Positions 1-10,545 of a stretch of DNA of 25,885 nucleotides are shown piece after piece. The notes beneath the pieces were generated by a model. It worked only from the letters and a program-made list of their open reading frames with translations, ran no database searches and had not been told where the DNA came from. The position numbers and the translations under genes are program-made. The DNA is taken from the NCBI RefSeq assembly GCF_000003605.2, contig NW_003111484.1, forward strand, positions 42,819 to 68,703. The letters are read 5' to 3'. Positions within the stretch are counted from its first letter, which is position 1. Each line of letters starts with the position of its first letter. Source of the stretch: Saccoglossus kowalevskii (lineage: Eukaryota; Hemichordata; Enteropneusta; Harrimaniidae).

Positions 1-2405
1 GGGATTTTAGTGCGCATATTTGTTAGCGCATGTAGCATAGTGACAATAAATCGTACCAACATCGTTCTACAATTAATCGTTTTAGTAATAGTATTAGTCG
101 ATAGTAAAGCGAAAATGTGTGGTTCACAGTCGATCTGTTTTTTGTTGTTGAGAAAAATGCGGTAGAATAATGCAAATATGCAAATGAAGTATACATAGTT
201 CAATTTGTACTATAAACACATAACCAACAACAGATGGCTATCAGTTAATTGCGAGGTTGAGGGCGTATACCCGTTTGAGTATGTTAGGCTTGCACATTCA
301 ATGAAATTGACACGGTTACGTGGGAGACACTGTGAAACAAATGGTAGCCAGTCTTTAATGAAAGGTGACTGCGTTGCACGTAGCCGGGGCAAAATCAATA
401 TAATTAAAATACGGTATATATATCTAAATTAAACAAGGATAAATACATCGACAAACTGACATTTTATTTCCGTCATGAATAAGAATTGACAAATACGACT
501 GTTGCGAATTATAAATCAGCAGTGTTTACGTCACTCGAGGGACGAAAACTCTATCCCGTGTCGATGCATTTTTCACACAATATACAACTGTACAGACACG
601 GTATAGACAGTAACAGGTTACAGCAGAAAATTCGAACAACTTAAGAAATTGCCCTTAACCTAGTAATTATAGAGAGCTTCAATACCGCCCGTTCAAGCAT
701 GGTGCCACGTTTGGGGAAACACGCGCGCTTGAGTGTGAACAACGTGGATTATTGTGTCCTATTTCATATATGCAAATATCTCAACAGGTTTGGTAACAGA
801 TGTCCTAATATGGTGGACACATAGTAGGATACATTTCAGTCATTTTGTTGTCTCTCTCTCTCTCTCGCGTGGATCAATCGTATTTGTTGCTGATGCTTCG
901 GCTGTAGTGGTAAGAGTAGTTGTTGCGCAAACGTACTATAACCAAAGTAGACTTGGAAATCACACAACACAAAGATTACCACACAATAGAGGTGAGTTGG
1001 CGGGAAACAAACACGTTTACGGGTTATCGTATCGACATGAAAGACGGCGTGTTGTGATTTGGTGTATCAACTTTATGTTACATAGCTTAATTTAGCAAGA
1101 AGTAGATCGCCACTATTATTGATCAATTGATCAATCGGTTAGGATCTGCCACTAAGCTAACAACTCTCCTTTTTTTTCAATGTTCCAATGTTTGATTTCA
1201 ATGTTGCTTTTGTGTGCCATCTACAGCTGTCACTACACTCACCGACAATACCCGGTGTGTTGGCATTATCACTGTTGAGTAAAACATCTCTTCTCTGTCT
1301 CTCATAGTCTCAGTTGTTAGATAACAAGGAGATTGCGACCTAATCACGATTTTAAAATATATTCATATTATGGCATTCTTAATAATAATGTAGAACTAGA
1401 ACTTAAATATGCAAATATTGCTGTGGCCATTTATTTCAAATGTCATGTTAATAATAAAACTCAAATTAATATACATGCTTCAAATACATAATAGGTAACA
1501 TGATATAGTTCGGAGTCAAATCATAACGAAAAAGGGATATTTTATATGTGGGAAGATAGTTAATGAATAAACCAGTCAATTATTATTTTGTTTTTTGTCA
1601 TTTTATTTATACCCTGACTAAAGCAAATCATCGGCCCGGTAAAATGGCGTACGAACACATTATGATTAGCACTGTGTATTCCGCGTTGGCTATTTTTTTA
1701 AGTACGTGAAAAGTACTTCGAAGATGCTCTTGAAATTTAGTTTTTTTTCAGACTGTCGCCTGCTGTGTGTCTCACTGGTGATACTTCTTTCTTTAAATTG
1801 CGCCACCTGGAAACGAAATGCGCCTATGACGTAATTGGGCGATACAAATAACGTTAAAAACCTGAGCGTCGTAATTACTTGTTGTCACATGTAGTCGTAT
1901 ATAAATGAAAATCGTGTTTTTAGTATATTTACTAAATTCTAGGTGACAACTAGACACAGTTGTCGGTTTAAACGACATTGTATTCACCCATAAACCTCAT
2001 TTTGACGTAGTCATAGTAACGTGTGTGTGATAGAAAGATACCATTATGCGGACAACGTTGATTTCATGATGAAATCCATGAATAATATTATTAATGAGAT
2101 GTTGTCTTCACAGTGATTGTTAGGTATGGTTATATATATACACCATCAATAGTATATCTGACGTAGATGAGTATTTTCAGTCATGGTAGATAAGTAGAGG
2201 TGACCTCATGCCTGACCCTGCGTTATCAGATTTACTATGGTATGGTATGCAGGTTTATAATGTCCTGAAAATATGCGTTTTATTTTGCGTTTGTTTTGCG
2301 TTTGTGTTGGTTTCACGCTGTATACACTGCTTTAATCATGTGTATTATGATGCTTGCTTGACAATATCTTCGTTTCGGTTCTTTAGTTAGTGGGCAGTTT
2401 CAACC
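1..2405. other. intergenic region, no supported gene
   Basis: I see no exon chain or recognisable protein on either strand. Open frames here are short and of low complexity. Visible small features are a (TC)8 tract at 851-866, an 18-base perfect palindrome at 1118-1135 and several AT-rich stretches. A non-coding 5' exon of a downstream gene could lie here, but nothing marks one. Confidence 0.6.
1118..1135. repeat. 18-base perfect palindrome
   Basis: The sequence ATTGATCAATTGATCAAT equals its own reverse complement and contains two overlapping TTGATCAA units. It could be a dimer binding site or chance in AT-rich DNA. No neighbouring gene helps decide. Confidence 0.4.
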
Positions 2406-2570
2406 TTAAAGCGGGAGGGTCGTCACCTGCGCACGCGCGGCAATTGAGTCCCAAGCAACAATAACAACACACGCTAAAAACGTAAAGGCTCATGGGTAGT
2501 CACTTGTTTGTAAACAATGACACGTTATGGCCATCTAACGCATGCGCAGGTGACGGCTCCCCCGCTTTAA
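2406..2570 (+). mobile_element. 165-bp TTAA-ended palindromic MITE, family A, copy 1
   Basis: The element starts TTAAAGCGGGAGGGTCGTCA and ends with the inverted counterpart (…CCCCCGCTTTAA). The terminal inverted repeats are about 32 bases with a few mismatches. It has no coding capacity. The copy at 13311-13475 has exactly the same length (165 bp), lies in the opposite orientation and is similar along its whole length, including the spacer (for example GGCTCATGGGTAG and TTGTTTGTAAACAATGACAC). TTAA at both borders suggests piggyBac-like target choice, but the transposase source is not visible, so the superfamily is inference. Confidence 0.8.
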
Positions 2571-2913
2571 ATAGCTCCTCGAATTTTGATTTATTTATTC
2601 TTATTGTGTTAATCCAAAATAATACATTCATGAGGAAGATGGCATATAATCAACACAAATCTCCGCACAAACCCCGAACGTTAAAAACACAAACTCGCTT
2701 TTTAGCTAATTTGCATAAAAGCTAGCCGTTTCATGATTCCCGTTACCGTCAGCTTGTTAATCCACACGCGATTGAAGAATGTGTTAATTGAGCCGTCAGT
2801 ATAGTAACGGTTTCGGGGATGCGTTGGCAGCTTGAATACTACATTACACATGGCGTTAATTCAGGCTGTAGACTTTACACACTCAGTGAGAGTAAGCGGA
2901 TTTTATACATGGG
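2571..2913. other. spacer between two palindromic elements
   Basis: AT-rich unique-looking DNA separates the two elements at 2406-2570 and 2914-3214. I see no gene, RNA or further repeat here. Confidence 0.5.
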
Positions 2914-3214
2914 TTAAAGGACGGTGGTCGTCGCACCACGTATGCGCGAGATATGGGTAACTTATAAACAAAGATGGTGACTTTGACTGTTGCACAGGCT
3001 ATTGAGTAAAACTGAGAAGTTACTTTAATCGCTTAAATATTGATGACTGACTGGACGGTATCGTAGGTGTCACCTTTGGTAATTAGTGCGAGTGGCGCTC
3101 AGGTCAAAACCCGTACCCGTGATTCCATTAGAAAAGCGCATTGGATTGTGGGGAAATCAATATTTATCAACACAAATGTCGCACATGAGCAGCGTGACGA
3201 CTACCGCTCTTTAA
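2914..3214 (-). mobile_element. TTAA-ended palindromic MITE, family B, copy 1 (diverged, enlarged)
   Basis: The left end reads TTAAAGGACGGTGGTCGTCG and the right end reads GCGTGACGACTACCGCTCTT followed by TAA, forming inverted termini. Reverse-complementing the element at 12662-12877 gives the same order of landmarks: the terminal block, TATAAACAAAGA, AGAAAAGCGCATT, TTTATCAACA and the closing block. This copy is about 85 bp longer, with extra sequence in the middle at roughly 2985-3110. An open frame running through it is a by-product of the repeat. Confidence 0.7.
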
Positions 3215-6200
3215 ACACACTTTTGTGCGTGGACAAGCGAAGACTGGGAGAATTTGGTGTGACATCTGACACTAACAGAAATATTCGAATTTATATAATT
3301 CCTAGTAATCCTTCAAATAATTTTACGTAAAACCTCTAACATATCGACCTCGTCAACCACGGCGTCAACAGTTCTAATTGAATTGACCAATCAGACTACT
3401 AGGATGGTTATTACATAGCATACACCGTTATTGCACGTCACGGCCGTGTTCCATGGTGGCATAGTTGTTATTATAACACAGAATTACATTTGCGGTGTTT
3501 TGATACAAGCGTCCCAGACATAATCATAAACTAATGAGTGCGCATGATCGAGCATAAACCAATGCAATGAAAAGTACATTTACTGTATTTTAAACCACGG
3601 GAGGGAATAATCTAGCACGACTCACGTAAAGCAATAATTTTGTAAGTTGATCCTGATTTCCAACGACGTGGTTACATTGCTCTTACCTAATTGGCCAACC
3701 AATTGACGTTTTTTGTATTCTGTGCCCTGTATTTCCGTCAACTTCTACTGTTGCCACATTTCACTGAGTGAAGCGGGTTTTTTTAATAATATTTCTAAAA
3801 AAAACAATTAGCGAAGTTTTGCAATATAATTTGCGTGAAAATTCACCGTTAATGTTTTGACCCACTGAACTATGAACCCGAATTTACGACCTACTATGAC
3901 CCAGCTGTCTACAGTTACCTAATACGACTCGCGATTAGCACCGAAGCTGCTTTTATTCTGCCGTGCCCGCTCGGTAATAATCTACAGCGGCATGTCCTTG
4001 AAACCATCACACACGACACGCGCTGCATGGATTAAGTTGCTATGATTTTTTCGACATTATATCCGGTGAATTTATATTGTACAATTATATTATACAGAGA
4101 ATATTGACCAAATATGGAATGGTCTTGAACTAGTCTGCACGTTTTGTGTGTTTTTAGTGACGAGAGATATAGTGTTCCATGCAGCCGCGTTCGAATTTTG
4201 TTCGTGACGTAAGCGGTAACCGCCTCGTACATACAAACAAATGACCCAAACCAGTGAAGCATTTTATAAGTATTCCGCCGTGTTTCAAATCAAACATTGC
4301 ATATCGTGTCGCGATGTGATATTTGGAGGACGATTCTTTATTACACAACTGGCCACGAACGAGCCAACAGATTGTATGACGTAGACAGACAATGAATACC
4401 ACGTGCCACTGAAGGTCATTTGCATGTTATGTATAAATAGGAGTACCAGACAAGTTTAGTTTTTTGTGTGTATGTAAAGCTATGAAAGTTATATTTAGTT
4501 TACCTAAGAATGTAGTATTCATACAATGAATGCCGGTCGAACATATCTAGCTGCCCTTGACTATCTCAAATATAACAATCTGGGAACAAGATCTACGTTG
4601 CAAATTATGATTAAAAATTTACACTGCCCGTTGCTTAGCGATCATATGATATGATATCAGTGGCAGGTGTGGTCACTGTTGCTAAGATACCACTGTCAGG
4701 CACTTATTGTTCCGTTTAGTGACAGTTTGATGGATGTACATGAGACTCCCATTCATGCCGTCGACAAACTTGTCTATAACGAGCACATTTTATTATTATT
4801 ATTCTTTGTTTGTTTCAATGTATTTTGTAAACTGTATGACATAATTCTTGTTCATTTTTGTGATCAAATGGTGATTCCATATCTATATAATTATGTTGTT
4901 TAATGATTTCAGATACTCGTGGAAATTGCATACTAATTAAATGACACATGGCGTAACACGTACTATTTTATTCGTCCGTAATTTGTAAAAAGATCTTATA
5001 TTTTGTAAGCGTATGAAGCATTTTCCAAAATAAATTGCGTATTTCGTACACAATTAAGAATTTTGATTCTTAAACACAAATTATCAAAACTAGTATAAAA
5101 TGTAAAATGTAATTAGGAATTTGCTTTATCTGTAAAATATGAAACCCAATTCGTTACTGTAAGTGGAACTTTCATTTTATTTCCTGTAAAAACGTACAAT
5201 GCCATTTTTTTTCCTGTAAACTGTACCAGCTATTCCCCCTTGCCTCCCCTCGTCATAATATACCCTTAATAATAAGTCGCGCTTACTGCCGACGGATCGC
5301 TTCTGTGACGTTGAAATTACGCATATGGCTGAAAGCTGCATTGTTGATGAGCAATGCACTGTTTAGAATTTAACAAATCTCTCGAAAGCAATATTTATTT
5401 TGTTGATGGACGGCCATCGCTAGAGGGCGAAAATCGATCCAATAAGCCAGTTCACGGGCCGCCATTTTGAATTTAATAATGAGAGATTTCCCATGAAGCA
5501 ATACAAGGTCAAAGTTTGTACACAATCTCACACGTTCACTGGCACAATGGAATGTAATACGCAGTGAATTTAATGTTTTTTTTGTGTTTTTTTTTCTACT
5601 TAATCCAATGTTTTTCTTTAATTTATTCATTTCTTATTATTATTATTTTGATTTATTGTTATTATTGCAGCAAGATAAATAACAGATACATGACAAAATA
5701 AAAAGTCATTTTTATACATCTGTCACCGTAACGACATAAGTTACAGCGTGCCGTGATTTTGCGGTATTTTCAATCCTACCATATAAGAAATGCGAATTCC
5801 AAATATGGAACGATTACTCGCAGTATGGAAGCGTCCTCTAATAATAAAAACTAACATGGCTACCCCAGGGTTTGACCGGACCCCACACAAAAGAGTTCGC
5901 CAAGTACTTAGTATGTTCTAAACGTTTTGAAATTCGGCATTTCAATGATGTATCCATTTGTACTGTCTTCGTGCACACTTTGCAGTATCCTCGTATTAAC
6001 CTCATATTACATTACAAAAAGCAAAAACAAAATAGTACAAAAAGTGCAGCCAAGCCAAAAAGAGACACATTTAGATTAATAATAAAAAAAATATAATAAT
6101 AAAAATCTGTAATACTTCAGTTAGAAATAACGTGGCATGCAAAAAGACACATAATATTCCACTTCCTGTGTCTGTTGTACAAACTTAATTTAACAAATTG

Positions 6201-6525
6201 TGGTAATATACCATTACATCAGGCATGGTATAGAAAACTCCTCCCCAATAATACAAGAAATTTGACCAGTTCCGGCAAAGCAGAGTCCTCCGACAGAATT
6301 TGCTCTGATGATAGATCTGTAGAATAAACATCGAGTGTTGTCAAGAATCTATTAGTGATTCTACGATCATAAAAACGTGATTTAAAGTCTCATTCTCATT
6401 CCCACAGAAAGTACATAGCAGAGATGGAACTGTAACAATTTTAAATAATTTAATGTTTGTCATCAGAATTTTATGTAACAGCTTCCATTAAAATGTTCTT
6501 AATTTATTATCCTGTGTCTGAGGCA
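3215..6525. other. intergenic region, no supported gene
   Basis: There is no credible exon chain or domain. AT-rich runs and TTATTA microsatellite-like sequence (5633-5668) occur. The only structured spot is the motif cluster at 5420-5468. Minus-strand open frames at about 4032-4402 and 5370-5630 have no recognisable features. Confidence 0.55.
5420..5468 (-). promoter_or_regulatory. CTCF-core-like and YY1-like motif pair
   Basis: CTAGAGGGCG at 5420-5429 fits the SYAGRKGGCR core of the CTCF consensus. GCCGCCATTTT at 5458-5468 is the exact reverse complement of the YY1 consensus AAAATGGCGGC. The same YY1 11-mer recurs over the start codon of the ZDHHC23-like gene. Both motifs are short, so this is a prediction from consensus. 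It could mark a promoter or boundary element, or an ancient repeat. Confidence 0.3.
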
Positions 6526-6731
6526 TACTGTAGAATACTTCATTTCAGCTGGAATTAATTTTCGTTGGAAAGACTTACTTTTTTGGTGTTTTGTATGTAA
6601 TTTATTTTCACAGATTTTTGACAAGTTAAATATAAAATATAGGAAAAAGGTATATTCGCTGGATTTTATTTTTACAGAATCATTCCTTCAGCGAAAATTA
6701 ATTCCAAGCGAAAATAAAGTATTTTACAGTA
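6526..6731. mobile_element. 206-bp palindromic MITE with TACTGTAGAATACTT termini
   Basis: The left arm at 6526-6568 (TACTGTAGAATACTTCATTT… to AATTAATTTTCG) matches the reverse complement of the right arm at 6689-6731 (…AATAAAGTATTTTACAGTA), with about 43 bases and few mismatches. The interior is AT-rich and non-coding. A long inverted repeat with a short spacer is typical of a non-autonomous DNA transposon. The family is not assigned. Confidence 0.75.
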
Positions 6732-7093
6732 CTGTATGCTATTACATTGTTAACAGTAGTCTTTAGTTCATTATGATGGAGGAATAAAATTGCCAATTAC
6801 AATTTCTGACGTGATTTGATTATTATAACACTGTACTAGATTCAAGGTATGCTCCGAGTCGTGTAGAATTGTATCATACATTGTTTTGGTTGAAAACACT
6901 GGTATATCGATACCACGACGCCGTCCACTGGGCAGTGAATTAATGTTCAATATTATGGTCAACTGCATTATTGTATATACGTGTTTTTATCGTTGATGCA
7001 ACTTTAATCTTACGATTATCAACGTGTCCATATGTGTTTTACTCCGTAGGTATGCATTCCGTACACAGCAAAGATCATTTTTAGTATTACTTG

Positions 7094-7140
7094 AATAGGT
7101 TATTTGCCATTCACTGTGAGATATCGCGCATGGAAAATTT
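7094..7140 (+). repeat. dispersed ~75-bp repeat, copy 1 (partial)
   Basis: AATAGGTTATTTGCCATTCA followed by CTGTGAGATATCGCG aligns with copies at 7330-7400, 9530-9580, 11359-11430 and 21472-21545. The core is close to GCGAGATCTCGC. The right part is lost or diverged. Confidence 0.5.
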
Positions 7141-7329
7141 GATTTGATTTTGAACTTGAATTTTTTGAAAGCTTATCTTTCAGAGAGGAATATGGCGTTG
7201 ACATTCCCTTACTTCGTTAAAATTTACCCTTATCATATATGTATAACACAATATTAAACACCTTAAAAAAAATTCCACGTTTGTCGAATCCCACGCGATG
7301 TTTTGACGCACCTATGACGCTTTGACATT

Positions 7330-7400
7330 TGTCCTGTTTTACGCTTGATTTTAATAACACGAGATCTCGCAGTGGGCGAGAAATGGTCTATTAACAATAT
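7330..7400 (-). repeat. dispersed ~75-bp repeat, copy 2
   Basis: On the reverse strand it reads AATAGACCATTTCTCGCCCA then CTGCGAGATCTCGTGTTATT, later GCGTAAAACAGGACAAATGT. It aligns along its whole length with the copy at 21472-21545. It contains the palindrome CGAGATCTCG. It is probably the remnant of a short interspersed element. Confidence 0.6.
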
Positions 7401-7509
7401 TTTCAAACGCGTCTAAAATAAATTGCTTGTTTACGCGAAATTCGAACACGCTACGCGATGACTGTATTGCTTTAACTTTTTATGACTCCTAAATATTCAG
7501 TATTTTCAG

Positions 7510-7621
7510 ATGAAGATGCGAGTGACGAGAAATTTCTGCATTTTGGCAGCTTTACTCCCTGCCTCGATATTACTTCAACAATACATGGTATCAAAACACA
7601 GGCGTGCAATCGTCCCATCAG
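7510..7621 (+). CDS. sulfotransferase exon 1: cytosolic tail and signal anchor
   Basis: It encodes residues 1-37, beginning [20 protein letters not shown]. The donor is G|GTAAGT. An AG directly precedes the ATG (TATTTTCAG), which implies an upstream non-coding exon. If no such exon exists, it is chance. The first ATG has C at -3, while the ATG at codon 3 has A at -3, so initiation could be at either. Confidence 0.8.
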
Positions 7622-10513
7622 GTAAGTCAATCACCACGGTGAATGGAAGAGCTAAACAGTGACAGCTTGGATCGCAGTGGTTTAATCTATCGTTCGTGTT
7701 TGATATTAGAACAAAACAAAACAGAGGCAAATAGAAAATAGAAAAAAAAACAGAAATCACACCCGGTACTATGATATCGCAACTATGGTTGTTTTATTTG
7801 CATACTAGCAGATAATATGAAAAAACAACGGGTGGTGAGCGGTACAACATATGTAGATACGATCCCTATTACATTCATGGCAATGTCATTATATATAGAA
7901 CAGGTTATATCACTGTGGTTATACGATGTATTCGGGCAAAATGAAAATCTGTGAACCAAATTAACGGCTGTCAGAAGAACGCCATCATGATAAGGTAGAA
8001 GCCTACTCATGATTTCAAATACCAATAATATATTCGTTTTCCGATAAAATGTCCTTCCGGGCAATATACTGGGATATTGACTTTAAAATGTTGGGGGTCA
8101 CCAGCTTAATTTTCGAGAAAACTATGGTTGTATTTTAGTGAATTTTGGCCATTTTGGCAATATTATAGTGATGTTATCATATGTTACTCTAATGTCAGAG
8201 ACATGTCCCATCTCAAATATAGGCTGGTGACACACAAATTATATGTTGCGAATTATGAGGTACTTTTTGTTGTCCTCGATTATTTAAAAAATCTGAGTTT
8301 TAAATAGTGAAACAAAATATGCCATTTTCCTTAACATTTTACTATGGGATTGTCTAAAAAGAGCGTGAAAAAATATTAGAACATGTTTTTTCAAAATACA
8401 TCACTGTAACACACACAAGTATGCTAGTTCAGAGTGCCTGCTTCATGATATTACACAATAAATCAATGAACATTGTCATGTAATTTATGACCACGTTTCT
8501 CAAAAATTATGAGTAGCCTGCTCTACCTTTAAGTCATGAATACAATTGAGGGAATACTCGACGGGGACTGAGCAAATGTACTCAACACGTTTTCTAGGTA
8601 TATTTCAACAATCAGTATCATTGTATATAGTGGTGTATTTTTTGTGTTACCGTGCAAAGATGGTATGGTCCCAGTTATTCTTTGTTCATGATGACTAGGA
8701 ATTACACCCACCAAGAGGAATCGTGGTGCGATTTTCCTGGGTGTCTGTTCTGCTGTGCAGAACAAGATGGTTACCCAAACCGTTTGATATTTTTCTTTGT
8801 CTCTCAAAATGTTACGAGTTCAGAATTGAAGTATAGGCATTTCATTTCTTCTTTATTTCTAAATTTATATATGCGTTTCACTTATTCAAAAATAAATAAA
8901 TGTATTTAAAGGAACTGGGTGATCACCATTTACCCAAAGAGCGCCCACCACTGGCACTTGTGTGAGTTTGTTCGTGTTTGAATGTTTCACGTTTGAAAAT
9001 TCTTTTCTTTGTTTTGTTTATTTGACAGAGGATGATAACTACGTAGAATCAAACAGCCAGTCAGCAGGTAAATATAGTGATGTCATACATGCCAAATTCA
9101 GTAAATTGTGAACATTATTTAATAATAAATGTATATTTACACTTTCTGACGAGATCTTGTATGGAACGAGTTTTGAACGTTCGGAATCGCGTGATAAAGG
9201 AAACTTTCCTGTTATTACTGGTAGTGCAGTTCTAGGGAAAGTCCAATTCACTATTTCTTTGTATTTTTCTGACTAGTCCACCATGGTCACGGTCTTTTAT
9301 AATTTCTTGAACTGAAAAAATAAAAAAAAAAACATTTCTTTAAGCTGAGGGAATATCGCGCCCACATACTGCCAGTAATCTAAGAATGACTTTCGTTGAG
9401 AATCGACTTCATTTGAATAATAATGAAAATAAATGTTAAACAAATAACATCAAAATAATATCGGGTCTTAATATTTTTGCCTGGAAAAAATATGCCCTTT
9501 TTTGTAACAATTTCGCAATCGTGATTTATCTCACAAATTCACGCGAGATCTCGCAAGGCGCTGGAAATGATCTATTTGAATTTTCTTGTATTTCGGTGAT
9601 TCACTATTACTAATGTCGTTCTTATTTAGTCGTTCGCCATTTTGAACAGAATATATCTCTCATATATAGTCCACGGTTACTAACCGTGATTAATCGACAG
9701 TTGATTTCAAATCAAACAAAAATCAACGCTATTAAGTATTAATGTGACAGGCCTTTCACCCATTTACATGAGATCACATGGACGCTTTTTCGCTAGAAGC
9801 GTGACTTGTAGAAACGCCGCAATGCACATCGGGAATAAACATGCTGTTTACATTCAGCGAGCAAATCAAACATTAGGTAGAAGCACAGTCCCTCTAGAGG
9901 GACTGTGGTAGAAGGTTGTAGATAAAATCATGCAAGGTCAATTTCTTTTCCCTCTATTTATATTAATTACTGCATAATATTATTTTATAATTAGTTATGA
10001 AAAATGACGAACGTTAAATAAGTGTTTATGCCTGGTTACGTAATCCTTACAAAAATATTGGTGCAACCGCCGCGGCACATCAAATAGTCTGACAAATATT
10101 TGCACTAGTTTGATTTCGTGAGAGCTTGTTTTCACCCGCTGAACAGCAAGTTTCAGTATGGGGCTTGAATACATCACCTCTACTATTTAATTTTACCTCC
10201 TTTAAACTCTATATATGATATGTACATGAACTACGAACCACGGGTGACATCGTTTCATTGGGGAGGGGTGTGTCCCCTCCCTATGCCATGCACTTTCTGT
10301 CAGCAATATGCTGCTATGTTGAATAACGTACACCCTTTTGTACATTCAGAAATTAACGGAGGCGATGACGTACAGCCGCCTGTGAGCATGGATACACGGA
10401 TCGGTAAGCTGTTAGGTTGTTAGGTTAGGGTATTGCGTGACGTCACGTTACTATTAGTTTGCATGACAACTATGATGACAAATGAGAGGAACGCACTTTG
10501 TGCATGCGATCAC

Positions 10514-10545
<32 letters not shown>

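Larger units (their letters stand above)
6732..7509. other. upstream flank of the sulfotransferase gene
   Basis: No gene is visible. Two members of a dispersed repeat lie here (about 7094-7140 and 7330-7400). The last bases (TTTTTATGACTCCTAAATATTCAGTATTTTCAG, split by the CTCCTAAAT branch-like stretch) look like a 3' splice site directly before the first coding ATG. The promoter may therefore lie further upstream with a non-coding first exon. Confidence 0.45.
9068..10349 (+). other. sulfotransferase intron 2
   Basis: This intron of about 1.3 kb contains one dispersed-repeat copy (9530-9580) and a perfect 24-base palindrome (9884-9907). No further exon is supported. Confidence 0.55.

Noticed and set aside
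754-1095. 113-codon open frame containing a (TC)n tract
   Set aside because: Part of it is translated simple repeat, it has no domain and no splice context, and such lengths arise by chance.
5370-5630. 86-codon minus-strand frame reading MAARELAYWIDF after the YY1-like site
   Set aside because: It is short, shows no domain and has no downstream exon I can join. The YY1-like motif alone does not make a gene.
7812-7834. Possible micro-exon between CAG and GTGAGC in intron 1
   Set aside because: Its length leaves the wrong phase for joining exons 1 and 2.
8529-8909. Overlapping open frames on opposite strands in intron 1
   Set aside because: Each is the shadow of the other, with no domain. 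A small hairpin in the DNA explains part of the symmetry.
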